DNA of 64,000 bases from NCBI GenBank assembly GCA_021827205.1, contig JAKAWV010000007.1:62001-126000 (forward strand). Reading direction: 5' to 3'. The DNA comes from Pseudomonadota bacterium. GTDB taxonomy: Bacteria > Pseudomonadota > Gammaproteobacteria > Xanthomonadales > Rhodanobacteraceae. The notes beneath the pieces were generated by a model. The model was not told where the DNA came from. It was given only the letters and a program-made list of their open reading frames with translations, and did no database searches. How positions within the stretch are numbered: position 1 is the first letter of the stretch; every line of letters starts with the position of its first letter. Positions 19,179 to 29,095 of this stretch are shown here, one piece after another. Both the position numbers and the translations under genes were made by a program.

Positions 19179-19251
19179 GGCAAGCTTGCAATCGTCATCC
19201 GCCAGGATGATGCTGACCGGCTGGAATCAGCATGTCCGCGGAGAACGCATC

Positions 19252-20679
19252 ATGAATGTCAACAGGGAGGCACGCGACGAGGATTACCTGCCGCCGCAGC
19301 CGCCGGTCAAAGGCGTGGTGAGCGCGCGCATCTCGCCCTCGGGTGGCCTAGACGTGCTCTCGCGCAACGAAGTGGCGATGCTGCGCGATGTCAGCGCCTC
19401 GGGGCTGCATGGCTTGCTGCGCCGCTGTGCGCTGGCGGTGCTAACTTCGGGCAGCGAAAGCGACGACCCGCGCTCGACGCTCGAGCGCTATCCCGATTTC
19501 GACATCCAGGTGCTGCAGCAGGATCGCGGCATCAAGCTGGAGTTGCGCCGCGCGCCGGCGCAGGCTTTCGTTGACGGGCAGATCATTCGCGGCATCAACG
19601 AGCTGCTGGTGGCGGTGGTGCGCGACATCGTATACGCATCGTCCAGCCTCGCTGCGGGGGCGTTCGATCTGGCCGATTCGGTCGGCATCACCCACGCCGT
19701 ATTCGAAATTTTGCGCAACGCGCGCATTTTGCGCCCGCATGTCGATCCCAACCTTGTCGTGTGCTGGGGTGGTCACTCGATCGCGCGCGCCGAGTACGAC
19801 TACACCAAGCAGGTGGGCTACCAGCTTGGCCTGCGCGGACTGGATATTTGCACCGGCTGTGGACCGGGCGCCATGAAGGGTCCGATGAAGGGCGCGACGA
19901 TCGCGCATGCCAAGCAGCGCCGGCGCCACAATCGCTACATCGGCATCACCGAGCCCGGCATCATCGCCGCCGAGTCGCCCAATCCGATCGTCAACCATCT
20001 GGTGATCATGCCGGACATCGAGAAGCGCCTTGAGGCCTTCGTGCGCATCGGTCACGGCATCATTGTGTTCCCGGGAGGCGTGGGCACGGCAGAGGAGATT
20101 TTCTATCTGCTCGGTCTACTGCTGCACCCGGACAACGCCGTGCAGACCTTGCCGCTGATCCTCACCGGGCCGCGCGAATCGGCGACCTATTTCGAGCAGA
20201 TTGATCGCTTTCTGCGCATGGCGCTGGGCGATGGCATCGCGCGCCACTACCACATCATCATCAACGATCCGCAGGCCGTGGCGCGTGCGATGAGCAAGGG
20301 TGTCGATCGCGTGCGCGAGCAGCGCCTCGACAACAAGGATGCGTTTTTCTTCAATTGGGCGCTCAACGTGCCGTTCGCCTATCAGCAGCCGTTCCAGCCC
20401 ACGCACGAGGCGATGGCGGCGCTGAGCCTGCATCGCGACCGACCCGCGCACGAACTGGCCGCCGATCTGCGGCGCGCGTTTTCGGGCATCGTCGCCGGCA
20501 ACGTCAAGGAAGAAGGCCTGCGCACAATCGAGACTGGCGGCCCCTATGCGATCAGCGGCGAGCCTGCGATCATGCAGGCGCTGGATGCCATGCTGCAGGC
20601 CTTCGTCGCTCAGCACCGCATGAAGTTGCCTGGTGGCAAGGGCTACCAGCCCTGCTATCGCATCACGACGGATGGCTGA
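19252..20679 (+). CDS. ppnN: Nucleotide 5'-monophosphate nucleosidase (LOG family)
   Basis: A 475-residue homologue of E. coli PpnN (YgdH, 454 residues), which splits purine and pyrimidine monophosphates into base plus ribose 5-phosphate and is stimulated by (p)ppGpp. Three parts are visible: an N-terminal DUF4478-like region, the central LOG domain with CTGCGPGAMKGPMKGA and the signature PGGVGTAEEIFYLLG near residue 272, and a C-terminal DUF3412-like part ending GGKGYQPCYRI. The ATG at 19252 follows GGAG by 8 nt. It is transcribed separately from the receptor upstream and lies 55 bp before tRNA-Asn. Confidence 0.9.
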   Translation: MNVNREARDEDYLPPQPPVKGVVSARISPSGGLDVLSRNEVAMLRDVSASGLHGLLRRCALAVLTSGSESDDPRSTLERYPDFDIQVLQQDRGIKLELRRAPAQAFVDGQIIRGINELLVAVVRDIVYASSSLAAGAFDLADSVGITHAVFEILRNARILRPHVDPNLVVCWGGHSIARAEYDYTKQVGYQLGLRGLDICTGCGPGAMKGPMKGATIAHAKQRRRHNRYIGITEPGIIAAESPNPIVNHLVIMPDIEKRLEAFVRIGHGIIVFPGGVGTAEEIFYLLGLLLHPDNAVQTLPLILTGPRESATYFEQIDRFLRMALGDGIARHYHIIINDPQAVARAMSKGVDRVREQRLDNKDAFFFNWALNVPFAYQQPFQPTHEAMAALSLHRDRPAHELAADLRRAFSGIVAGNVKEEGLRTIETGGPYAISGEPAIMQALDAMLQAFVAQHRMKLPGGKGYQPCYRITTDG

Positions 20680-20734
20680 AGGTAGCGCAGCAGCTTGACG
20701 CGCTTCGCGTCGGACACAACAATGCGCAGCTCAC

Positions 20735-20811
20735 GCCCGAATAGCTCAGCCGGTTAGAGCACCTGACTGTTAATCAGGGGGTCGTTGGTTCGAGTCCAAC
20801 TTCGGGCGCCA
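20735..20811 (+). tRNA. tRNA-Asn (GTT anticodon)
   Basis: Complete cloverleaf: acceptor stem GCCCGAA with TTCGGGC, D-arm GCTC...GAGC, anticodon arm CCTGA-CTGTTAA-TCAGG with GTT at positions 34-36, T-arm GTTGG-TTCGAGT-CCAAC. The discriminator is G and CCA is encoded (20809-20811). No integrase or duplicated 3' end was seen beside it. Confidence 0.97.
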
Positions 20812-21063
20812 GTGTTATGCGGCTCAGTGTGCCAATCGTGAGTTGTCGATCATGAGATTGGCAGATCATCCCCGCCGCCACGCATGATGCGCGCCTCGGG
20901 CGAAACGGCAGCATTACTCCGCAAATCAGATGAATGTATGCGATCTGTGATGCAGGCCACGCATTCAGTCTGCAGTGCGTAGCCCAGCTATTAGAAAAAT
21001 GTAAAACGAGGTAAACTCGGCGATACATGCCTTGAGCGCTGTTGCACCACCCTGAACCTCGTC

Positions 21064-22089
21064 ATGAAGCTGTCTCGCCTGCTCTCGTTGCTGCTGCTTG
21101 TCGCACTGGCTGCCGGACTTTCCGCGCCAGCGCTGGCGCTTGGGCGCTACGAGAGCAATGCGCGTTCGCAAGAGGCTCTGGCCAGTTCCCTGCTGCATCG
21201 CGCACCAGCACAAATCACCGAAATCGCTCCCGGCGTGGTGTTGCCGCTATGGAGGGGCAACGACGGCAAGTTGCTGGCCATCGTGGCGTCCAGTCCGGCC
21301 GGCAACGCAGGCGGTTGGCGGGCACCCTTGCTCGGCGGCGCGCTCAATCTGCGCGCGGTTGATGCCTCGCCCTTGCTCACCGAAACGCTGCGTTATCAAT
21401 TCGACAATGGCTTGCGCGCCGATGCACGCATCGCGCAACGCAGTTGGAGCGCACCCGGATGCGACATGACGCAGGCTGGTATGCGCGGCGGGCTATGCAC
21501 AGGCGGGCAAACCAATCTGGGTGGCGTGACCTCGGCGGAATTTGGCGCCGGCTACACGCGCGGTCCCGTGGGCATGGAATTCTCACTGGGTTTGTCACGC
21601 CCGAGCAACCTTGGAGGCCCACTGGCAGCACCCACGTTGGCTCCACTGTATGGCGGCGGCGGGGTGACGGCGGGTTTGCCGCTGGATCTGCTGGGCAGCA
21701 CCACGCGATTGAGCGCCAACAGCATTCTTGCCATGGGTGGCCTGCACTTTGAGCTTGGCGCCAGCTATGGCCGGATCAACACGGACGCCACCCTGCTGCC
21801 CAGCCTCAGCGGTTTGAACGAAAAGTCATTGCGCTTCGGCATCGGCCGCGGCGCCATCACCGGTGTGGTCACCGGACGCGTGCTCACCCCGGGTAGCGCG
21901 CTGGGCAGTGGTCTGGATCTGCAACCTTGGACCACGGTGGATCTCGGCATCACTTGGCGTCTGCCGTGGCACGGCGCTTTCAGCGTGGGCGCACAGAATC
22001 TGTGGTCGCAGGGTGCGCCGCCGCCTGGTGCCAACGTGCCTGGCGCTGCTGCGCGCATCCCCTACGTGCAGTACCAGCAGGATCTCTGA
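21064..22089 (+). CDS. Exported beta-rich protein of unknown function
   Basis: A 341-residue protein not recognised as a named family. A clear signal peptide (residues 1-25, MKLSRLLSLLLLVALAAGLS..ALA) precedes alternating amphipathic segments rich in Gly, Leu and Thr with regular aromatic positions, which suggests an outer-membrane beta-barrel (for example GPVGMEFSLGL, LHFELGASYGRI, LRFGIGRGAITGVV, TTVDLGITWRLPW, AFSVGAQNLW). There are two Cys (CDMTQAGMRGGLC) that could form a disulfide. The last strand ends YVQYQQDL rather than in an aromatic residue. It stands alone between tRNA-Asn and the second receptor. Confidence 0.6.
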   Translation: MKLSRLLSLLLLVALAAGLSAPALALGRYESNARSQEALASSLLHRAPAQITEIAPGVVLPLWRGNDGKLLAIVASSPAGNAGGWRAPLLGGALNLRAVDASPLLTETLRYQFDNGLRADARIAQRSWSAPGCDMTQAGMRGGLCTGGQTNLGGVTSAEFGAGYTRGPVGMEFSLGLSRPSNLGGPLAAPTLAPLYGGGGVTAGLPLDLLGSTTRLSANSILAMGGLHFELGASYGRINTDATLLPSLSGLNEKSLRFGIGRGAITGVVTGRVLTPGSALGSGLDLQPWTTVDLGITWRLPWHGAFSVGAQNLWSQGAPPPGANVPGAAARIPYVQYQQDL

Positions 22090-22453
22090 GGCAAGTCCCG
22101 CCCAAGGTCTGGGCGATGTCAGTCGTGGGCGCTCACACGCCCGCGCGCACCTTCCCGCCCCAAACGCTTGCGATCTGCTGACGTTTCCGTAGTTTGATTG
22201 CGAGTTGCGGCAGCGGCCTGCCGCACACTGCCCCCAATCCATGTTGAACGTTGCACGTGCCGCACCGTCGGGCCAAGAGTCGGCACTTGGCTGCCACGAC
22301 ATGCACCGCGTCGAAGTGAAGCGGGTATTCCAACGGGGTTAGAAAGTTGTTAGAGTCGGGTGTACCAGGGTAAGGGTAGGGCCTCCCCAGGCCGTTCAAG
22401 GACGAAATCACTATGTCCCGACACACGTCACACCACCGACGTTGGAGAGTTTA
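22090..22453. other. Intergenic region before the second TonB receptor
   Basis: A 364-bp stretch without a supported gene or recognised terminator. The last 130 bp is less GC-rich and should hold the receptor promoter; a TTGTTA with TAAGGG 18 bp downstream is the best but weak candidate. Confidence 0.3.
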
Positions 22454-25330
22454 ATGAACCTCGATACGAACAAGCTTTCATCAGCCGTACGCTTGGCGCT
22501 CACGCTGGGCGCGGTTGCCACCGCAGGTGTCGTCGGCAGCGCCATGGCGCAGGACACCGGCACCACCACTCCACCGAGCAGCACCAAGGCGAAGGAGCTG
22601 CAGACCATCGTGGTCACCGGCTCGCGCATCCGCCGTGTGGATGTCGAGACCGCCAACCCGATCTTCACCATCAGCCGGCAGACCATCCAACAGAGCGGCG
22701 CGGTCACCCTGGGCAACTTGGTTCAGTCGACACCGGCGATCTCCGGTGACGCGACCAATCCCAGCGTCAATAATGGCGGCGGCGATGGTGCGGCCACCAT
22801 CTCGCTGCGTGGCTTGGGTGTCTCGCGCACGCTGGTCCTGATCGACGGCCACCGCATGGCGATCGATCCCAATCAGGGCGCGCCGGATATCAACACCATC
22901 CCTGCCGCGCTGGTGGAGCGCGTTGAAATACTGAAAGATGGCGCGTCCTCGATCTATGGCTCCTCGGCCATCGGTGGCGTCGTCAACTTCATCATGCGCA
23001 AGAACTTCCAGGGCGCGGAGTTCAGCACCAACTACGGCATCTCGGATCACAGTGACGGCGCCCGGCGGGGCGCATCGGTGATGTTCGGTGAGTCCGGCGA
23101 GCGCGGGAGCATCGTGGCGGGCATCTCCTACGAGAAAACCGATGGCATCTCCAGCGCCAATCGCAGTTTCTCGCGCAAGGCCTTGTATCTGTACTACGGC
23201 CAGATCCTGCCGTTTGGTTCCTCACGTGTACCCAACGGCCGCATCGTGTACCCGGGCAACCCCAATGCACTGACCTGCATTACCGGCACCACCTGCTCTT
23301 CACTCAGCGACTTCCGCACCTACAGTCCCACGACGGATTCCTATAACTACCAGGCCCAAAACCTGATCCTGGTGCCTTCAGAACGCACGAATGTCTTCTT
23401 CATGGGTCAGTACCACCTGTCGGATAACGTCTCGGCTTTCATGGATTTCTTTGGCAACAAAACAACCTCGCACTCGGCACTTGCACCGTCACTGGCGGAC
23501 ACTGGGATTCCCAGCCCGCTGGTGATCTCGGCGCAAAGCATCTATAACCCGTTTGGTGTGGAGTTCTCGAACGCTTCAGGTAACCGGTTCGAGTACCGCT
23601 TCAGCGGTCTCGGTCAGCGCATCTTCCAGTTCGGCACGGAAACCAACCAAATCATCACCGGCCTGAAAGGTGACGTCGGCAGCACCTCCTGGCAATGGGA
23701 CGCCAACCTCAATTACAGCCGCGTGAGCACAGGCGTGAACGACATAGGCTTTGTCAACTTGGCGGCCGCCGATCAGGCGTTCGGGCCTTCGTACTACAAC
23801 AACGGTGTACCCACTTGCGGCACGTCCGGCAATCCCATCGTTGGCTGCACGCCAATCAACATCTTCGACGCCAACAGTCCTAGCCAGACCGCGCTACTCC
23901 AACAATACGAATCGCATCCATTTACCCAGACGATTTATATAACGCGTCAAGCCTCAGTTAATGCCAACGGCGACCTGTTCACGTTGCCAGGCGGCACCGT
24001 GCGCTTGGCGGTGGGCGCGGATTACCGCAAGCGCTACACCAGTGGTATGGTCAGTTCAGATATCCAGATCAATCCGGCCACGGGTACCTGTGCGCTGGGT
24101 ACCGGCTGTGCCTCGTCGGTGCAGGGTGGTTTTAACGTGAAGGAGGCCTATGCCGAAGTCTTGGTACCGCTCCTCAAAGACGTCCCCTTCGCGCACTCCC
24201 TGAACGTCGACATCGCCTCACGCTATTCGAAGTACTCATTGGCGGGTAGTACTACCAATTCCAAGATCTCCATGGCGTGGCGGCCTATCAATGATTTGTT
24301 GCTGCGCGGTACGGTGGCACAGGTTTTCCGTGCGCCATCCATCAGCGATCTGTTTGCCGGCCCAGCCAACAGCGCGCCAACTTTCGTCGATCCGTGCGCA
24401 GGCTATATCCCTGGTGTTAGCCCAGCGTCCGAAAACAATGCGTGCGGCGCGCCCACGGGAGCAACGGCTATTCCAGCGACGGGTATCGCCAAGCCGACGG
24501 TCTCGCAAACCAGCGCGATCGTGTCGGGTTCCCAATATGCGAACTACAACTTGAAGCCCGAATTCGGCAAGAGTTTCGACTTCGGCTTTGTCTACGACCC
24601 GCACTGGCTGCCCGGCTTCTCCACCAGCGTGGACCTGTGGCGCATCTACCTGAATGACACCATCGTGACGGCCAACGCCCAGGTCGTCGCGGATCAATGC
24701 TTCAGCGATCCGGCCAGCAGCCTGTGTGCCTTGATCCACCGCTTCCCGAACGGACAGGTGTCCAACATCTTCTCCCCGGTCATCAACTTGGGGCGTCTGG
24801 ATACCTCGGGTATCGACTTCGGTTTCCGCTATCACCTGCCGCACTTCAATACGTTCGGTGTGAACCCAGGCAATTTCACCGTGGTGATGGACGGCACGTG
24901 GACCCGTCAGTTTACCGATGTGCCTGTGCCCGGCATGTCCAGCGTTCCCATCATCAAGGCCGCCGGCCAGTTCAATCAGACCTTCGGCAACTTCGCGCGC
25001 TGGCGTGGTTTGGGCAGCCTGTACTGGGATCGTGGTCCGTGGAATGCGATGTGGCGCATGCGTTACGTTGGTCATATCGCGGTGCCGATCCAGGACTTCG
25101 GGTCCGGGGTGTTCACCACGTTCCATTTCGGCGCCTATGTCTACAACGACTTCTCGGTGGGTTACGATATCGCCCCGATCAACACAAAACTGCAGATTGG
25201 TGTCAACAACGCGTTCAACAAGCAGCCGCCGATTTTCACGCAGAACGTAGTCATCAACGCCAACACGGACGTAAACACTTACGATGTCATCGGCCGCTAC
25301 TACTGGGCAAGTGCGACCGTCAAGTTCTGA
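22454..25330 (+). CDS. TonB-dependent receptor (sulfotransferase-linked)
   Basis: A 958-residue outer-membrane transporter. The signal peptide runs to about residue 35 (SAMA/QDT). A TonB-box-like LQTIVVTGSRIRR follows, then the plug (NPIFTISRQTIQQSGAVTLGNL, LIDGHRMA, ERVEILKDGASSIYGSSAIGGVVNF) and a 22-strand-type barrel ending WASATVKF. No CarboxypepD_reg-like domain, unlike the first receptor. The ATG at 22454 has GGAG 8 nt upstream; a TTG 12 nt earlier in frame was rejected. It is followed by a terminator and then three sulfotransferase genes on the same strand. The substrate is unknown. Confidence 0.92.
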   Translation: MNLDTNKLSSAVRLALTLGAVATAGVVGSAMAQDTGTTTPPSSTKAKELQTIVVTGSRIRRVDVETANPIFTISRQTIQQSGAVTLGNLVQSTPAISGDATNPSVNNGGGDGAATISLRGLGVSRTLVLIDGHRMAIDPNQGAPDINTIPAALVERVEILKDGASSIYGSSAIGGVVNFIMRKNFQGAEFSTNYGISDHSDGARRGASVMFGESGERGSIVAGISYEKTDGISSANRSFSRKALYLYYGQILPFGSSRVPNGRIVYPGNPNALTCITGTTCSSLSDFRTYSPTTDSYNYQAQNLILVPSERTNVFFMGQYHLSDNVSAFMDFFGNKTTSHSALAPSLADTGIPSPLVISAQSIYNPFGVEFSNASGNRFEYRFSGLGQRIFQFGTETNQIITGLKGDVGSTSWQWDANLNYSRVSTGVNDIGFVNLAAADQAFGPSYYNNGVPTCGTSGNPIVGCTPINIFDANSPSQTALLQQYESHPFTQTIYITRQASVNANGDLFTLPGGTVRLAVGADYRKRYTSGMVSSDIQINPATGTCALGTGCASSVQGGFNVKEAYAEVLVPLLKDVPFAHSLNVDIASRYSKYSLAGSTTNSKISMAWRPINDLLLRGTVAQVFRAPSISDLFAGPANSAPTFVDPCAGYIPGVSPASENNACGAPTGATAIPATGIAKPTVSQTSAIVSGSQYANYNLKPEFGKSFDFGFVYDPHWLPGFSTSVDLWRIYLNDTIVTANAQVVADQCFSDPASSLCALIHRFPNGQVSNIFSPVINLGRLDTSGIDFGFRYHLPHFNTFGVNPGNFTVVMDGTWTRQFTDVPVPGMSSVPIIKAAGQFNQTFGNFARWRGLGSLYWDRGPWNAMWRMRYVGHIAVPIQDFGSGVFTTFHFGAYVYNDFSVGYDIAPINTKLQIGVNNAFNKQPPIFTQNVVINANTDVNTYDVIGRYYWASATVKF

Positions 25331-25359
25331 TCAGTCGCAACGTGTGATCAGCCTGACCT

Positions 25360-25391
25360 GCGCGCGGCCCTCAAGCCGCGCGCATTTTTTT
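25360..25391 (+). terminator. Strong terminator between receptor and sulfotransferases
   Basis: A perfect 9-bp GC stem, GCGCGCGGC and GCCGCGCGC with loop CCTCAA, is followed by A and seven T (25385-25391). The next gene starts only 14 nt after the T tract, so it either depends on read-through or uses a promoter that overlaps the receptor end. Confidence 0.85.
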
Positions 25392-25404
25392 GGATGGGCA
25401 CCGA

Positions 25405-27216
25405 GTGAATCTTCCAACTATTCCGGCACTGGAGCGCGCCCTTCAGGCGGGCAGTTACAAGGATGCTGAGGCAGGTGCTCGTACACGTCTGGAGGAGAAG
25501 CCGGATGATGTGTCCGCACTGGTGATTCTGGCTGTCGCTTTGGGAGCGCAGGGAAGACTCGCCGAGGCTTTGCCGTACTACCGACAACTGACCGATGCGC
25601 AACCCGGCGAGGCAGCGCATTGGAGCAATCTTGCGACCGCGTTGCGTGAGGCGGGCAAGCTTGATGAGGCTGCTGCGGCCTATCAACAGGCGCAAGTGCT
25701 GAGCCCTCATGACGCGAGCGTGCTTGCGAATCTGGGTCTTTTACGTTGGCAGCAAGGTGATGTCATTGAGACCCGATCCATCATGTTGGAGGCCAGCCAG
25801 CGCGCTCCGGATTCGGCCGAGCCGCGCATTTACGGAGCTTTGGCGTGTCATGCCTGTGCTGAGGATGAAGAGGCGCGCCGACTTTTGTTGGGCAGCGCGC
25901 GTTGGCCGCCGATGGATGAGAGCCTGGAAGTTGATCTCGCCACAGCACTGATCCAGATCGAGCAGACCGATACTGCCGAGCGTCGCCTGCAGCAGTTGCT
26001 GGGCAGGAAACCGGATTCGGCCAGGGCACACGTGCAGCTTGCGGCGCTTTATGAGCGACTGAGCCGCATCGCCGAGGCCGAAAACATGCTTGCTGCCGTT
26101 GCGCCCGAAGCTTGGGGCGATGAAGGTTTGGCGGTGCACGCCGCGTTGCTGCTGCGAGCGGGGCGCGTGCTCGAGGCGCGGACCGCGTATGAAGCGCTTT
26201 TGCAGCGAGTTTGCATGATCGGCCACAACGCGCCGTTTTACTTTGCCCTGGCCAAGGCCTGTGACCGCTTGGGTGATGCCGCCTCGGCCATGCGCGCACT
26301 TGAGGACGGGCATGCTGCGCAGCTTCACACCGCCTCGCGTTTGGTCCCGGATTTGGTCGACCCCGCGTCGGAGCCGTTGCCCATCACGCGACAGCGTGTC
26401 ACGCAGGCCGACTGCGCGCGTTGGCAGGCGATTGCGGCGCCCGATGTGCAAGCGTCGCCGATCTTTGTGGTGGGGTTTCCGCGCTCGGGCACGACCCTGC
26501 TGGAACAGATGCTCGACGCGCATCCCGCGCTGCGCTCCATGGATGAGCAGGGGTTTTTCCAGGATGTCATCGAAGGGATGCAGCGCATGGGTTGGACCTA
26601 TCCACATGACTTGGGCAAGCTGGACAGTGAGGCTTGCGCCACTCTGCGCGCTATTTACTGGGCGAAAGTGGCGACCGTGGTTGCTCTCAAAGACGGTGTG
26701 CGTTTGGTGGACAAGAACCCACTGAATATCCTGCGACTGCCCATGTTGCAGCGGATCTTCCCCAACGCCCCCGTGATTCTCGCCTTGCGCCATCCGATGG
26801 ATGTCGTGCTGAGTTGTTATATGCAGAGTTTCCGAGCCCCTGCATTTCAAATGCTGTGTTCTTCGCTCGACCGACTGGCACGCGGCTACGCCAACGCCCT
26901 GCGGTTTTGGATGGACCAGAGCGAGGTGCTGCGTCCCCACGCGATGGAACTGCGCTACGAGGATTTGGTGGAGGATCCGGCGCGGTACGCGCGTGCGTTG
27001 GGTGACTTTCTGGGCCTTGAGGACGTGTCGGCATTGCTCGAGTTCGATACACACGCGCGCGCCAAGGGCTTCATCAGCACACCCAGCTATGCGCAAGTGG
27101 TTGAGCCGCTGCACAAGCGGGCTGTGGGGCGTTGGCAGCGCTACCGACCCTGGCTGGAGCCGGTGCGGCTTGAGCTTGCACCGTTCTGCGAACGCTTCGG
27201 CTACAGCCTCGACTAA
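25405..27216 (+). CDS. TPR-sulfotransferase 1
   Basis: A 603-residue protein: N-terminal tetratricopeptide repeats (about residues 1-230, for example AHWSNLATALREAGKLDEAAAAYQQA) and a C-terminal PAPS-dependent sulfotransferase (about 350-600). The 5'-phosphosulfate loop is VVGFPRSGTTLLEQML near residue 355; the 3'-phosphate motif is LALRHPMDVVLSCYMQSF; MELRYEDLVEDP and FISTPSYAQVVEPL complete the family pattern. The start is set at GTG 25405 (MNLPTIPALERAL) because the in-frame TTG at 25390 lies in the terminator T tract. The acceptor may be a protein, peptide or glycan. Confidence 0.88.
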   Translation: MNLPTIPALERALQAGSYKDAEAGARTRLEEKPDDVSALVILAVALGAQGRLAEALPYYRQLTDAQPGEAAHWSNLATALREAGKLDEAAAAYQQAQVLSPHDASVLANLGLLRWQQGDVIETRSIMLEASQRAPDSAEPRIYGALACHACAEDEEARRLLLGSARWPPMDESLEVDLATALIQIEQTDTAERRLQQLLGRKPDSARAHVQLAALYERLSRIAEAENMLAAVAPEAWGDEGLAVHAALLLRAGRVLEARTAYEALLQRVCMIGHNAPFYFALAKACDRLGDAASAMRALEDGHAAQLHTASRLVPDLVDPASEPLPITRQRVTQADCARWQAIAAPDVQASPIFVVGFPRSGTTLLEQMLDAHPALRSMDEQGFFQDVIEGMQRMGWTYPHDLGKLDSEACATLRAIYWAKVATVVALKDGVRLVDKNPLNILRLPMLQRIFPNAPVILALRHPMDVVLSCYMQSFRAPAFQMLCSSLDRLARGYANALRFWMDQSEVLRPHAMELRYEDLVEDPARYARALGDFLGLEDVSALLEFDTHARAKGFISTPSYAQVVEPLHKRAVGRWQRYRPWLEPVRLELAPFCERFGYSLD

Positions 27217-27219
27217 ACC

Positions 27220-29040
27220 ATGTCCCAGGAGCGCGTCGACCGGATTCTTGGAGCGCTGCAGCGTGGGCAGGCGGCGCAGGCGCTGGCCGAGGCGCGTGTG
27301 TTGGCGCGGGACTACCCGCAGCACGAGGCGGTATTGTCATTGCAGGCGACCTGTGCGCAGCAAGCGGGCGAGATGGCGCAAGCCGATACCCTGCTGACGA
27401 CGCTGGTCGAGCGATTCCCCAATACTTGGCAGCACTGGAACAATCTTGGCAATGTGGCGCGCGCGCGGGGTGAAGCCGTGCGCGCACGCGAGGCCTATAA
27501 ACACGCGCTTGTGCTTCATCCCGGCGCAACGCGTACACGCGCCAACCTCGGTGTGCTGTTGCTCAGCGGTGGTGATCTCATCGCCGCCGCGGATGCCCTC
27601 AAGATCGCAGCGCAATCTCCCGATGCCGAGCCCAGCATGCGCATCTGGGCAGCCGTGGCGCATCAGGCGCTCGGCGATGGTGCCGCAGTCGATGTACTGC
27701 TGAGCGGTTGGCATCAGTGGCCACGCGGTTCCGAGGAGTCGCTGCTGGAGCTTGGCTGGTTGCTGGGTGAACGCGGCGAAATCGAGGCTGCTCTCTCCAT
27801 GCTGGCTTCTATTTCCGGCGATCCGGAGATGGCGGTGCGAGCCACCGCGCGCCGTGTGTTGTTGCTGGAACGCGTCAATCGCCTGGATGCCGCGCGCCAG
27901 GCACTGGCCGAGTTGCCAGCAGAAAGCATCGCGCGGAGTGCCGAAGCACGACAGGAGCGCCTGCATGCGCACGCTAGCATGGCGGTGCGTGAGCGACGTT
28001 TGAGCGACGCGCGTTGCGATTTCGAGCGTGCATTGGCTATCGGCGAGGCGCGCCGTGGACGGCCAGGACTCTTGTTCGCCTTGGCTCGTGTGTTGGATCA
28101 GCTTGAAGACCCGGATGCGGCCTTGCGCATCTTGGCCGAGGCGCATGCCTTATGCCCGCACATCGTGCCTCCCGATACACCACCGCGCGGTTGGCTGGCA
28201 TGGCTGGTCGAGCGCAATGCTCCAGCGTCGATGGCGCCTGCGTCGGGTTCTGCCGCTCCACCCGAAACGCCTGTTTTTGAAGCGCCTGTGTTCGTGCTGG
28301 GATTTCCACGCTCGGGCACGACTTTGCTTGAGCAGATGCTGTCGGCGCATCCGACGCTGGTTTCGATGGACGAGCGTCCGCTGATCCTGGACGCCGTGCG
28401 CGACATGCGCGCGCACGGGCTGGCCTATCCGGACGCGCTGCCGGCGCTCGCCCCAGAGGTTGTCGACAACATGCGCGCAGCTTACTGGCAGTCCGCCGCG
28501 CAACACGCGTGTCAGGAGCAATCGCAGCGCTTGGTCGACAAGAACCCGCTCAACATGTTGCTGCTGCCCATGATCTTGCGTCTGTTCCCGAGGGCGTGCG
28601 TGATTCGTTGCGTGCGGCATCCGTGCGATGCGATCTTGAGTTGCCACTTCCAGTCTTTCAGTGATCCTGAAGTAGCCAGCATGAGCGCAAGCCTGCCGCG
28701 TCTCGCGGAGTCCTATGCGGCTTTTGACCGGCGTTTCCACACCGATGCTGATGCGCTCGATGCGGATGTGCTGGTGCTGCGCTACGAGGATTTGGTTCAA
28801 GAGACGGATACGGCTCTCGCGCGCATCGGCACCTATCTTGGCCTCGCACAGGTCGAAGCCATGAAGAATTTTGCCGCACATGCTGCGCAGCGCGGTTTCA
28901 TCAGCACGCCCAGCTACGCGCAGGTGGCCGAGCCGTTGCGACCTGACAGCATCGGACGTTGGCGTCGGTACGAGTCGAGCTTCCAGCCTTTGTTGCCGCT
29001 GTTGCGTGAAGCGTTGAATGAGGGCGGTTATGCATGCTGA
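27220..29040 (+). CDS. TPR-sulfotransferase 2
   Basis: A 606-residue paralogue of the upstream gene, starting 3 nt after its stop, so the two are surely cotranscribed. TPR units fill about residues 1-230 (WQHWNNLGNVARARGEAVRAREAYKHAL). The sulfotransferase half has VLGFPRSGTTLLEQML near residue 359, VIRCVRHPCDAILSCHFQSF and the shared FISTPSYAQVAEPLRPDSIGRW. The linker before the catalytic half is Ala/Pro-rich. No signal peptide or membrane segment is seen, so it is cytosolic and would act on precursors before export. Confidence 0.88.
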   Translation: MSQERVDRILGALQRGQAAQALAEARVLARDYPQHEAVLSLQATCAQQAGEMAQADTLLTTLVERFPNTWQHWNNLGNVARARGEAVRAREAYKHALVLHPGATRTRANLGVLLLSGGDLIAAADALKIAAQSPDAEPSMRIWAAVAHQALGDGAAVDVLLSGWHQWPRGSEESLLELGWLLGERGEIEAALSMLASISGDPEMAVRATARRVLLLERVNRLDAARQALAELPAESIARSAEARQERLHAHASMAVRERRLSDARCDFERALAIGEARRGRPGLLFALARVLDQLEDPDAALRILAEAHALCPHIVPPDTPPRGWLAWLVERNAPASMAPASGSAAPPETPVFEAPVFVLGFPRSGTTLLEQMLSAHPTLVSMDERPLILDAVRDMRAHGLAYPDALPALAPEVVDNMRAAYWQSAAQHACQEQSQRLVDKNPLNMLLLPMILRLFPRACVIRCVRHPCDAILSCHFQSFSDPEVASMSASLPRLAESYAAFDRRFHTDADALDADVLVLRYEDLVQETDTALARIGTYLGLAQVEAMKNFAAHAAQRGFISTPSYAQVAEPLRPDSIGRWRRYESSFQPLLPLLREALNEGGYAC

Positions 29041-29095
29041 GGGCCGGGACTCGCGTTGGCGTTGGTACCAGGCGGTTTGAACTGCCTATGCCGTC

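Noticed and set aside
20774-21028. A minus-strand frame of 84 codons ending in APEVGLEPTTP
   Set aside because: Its end is the antisense translation of tRNA-Asn, a well-known source of false small genes, and the rest has no family resemblance.
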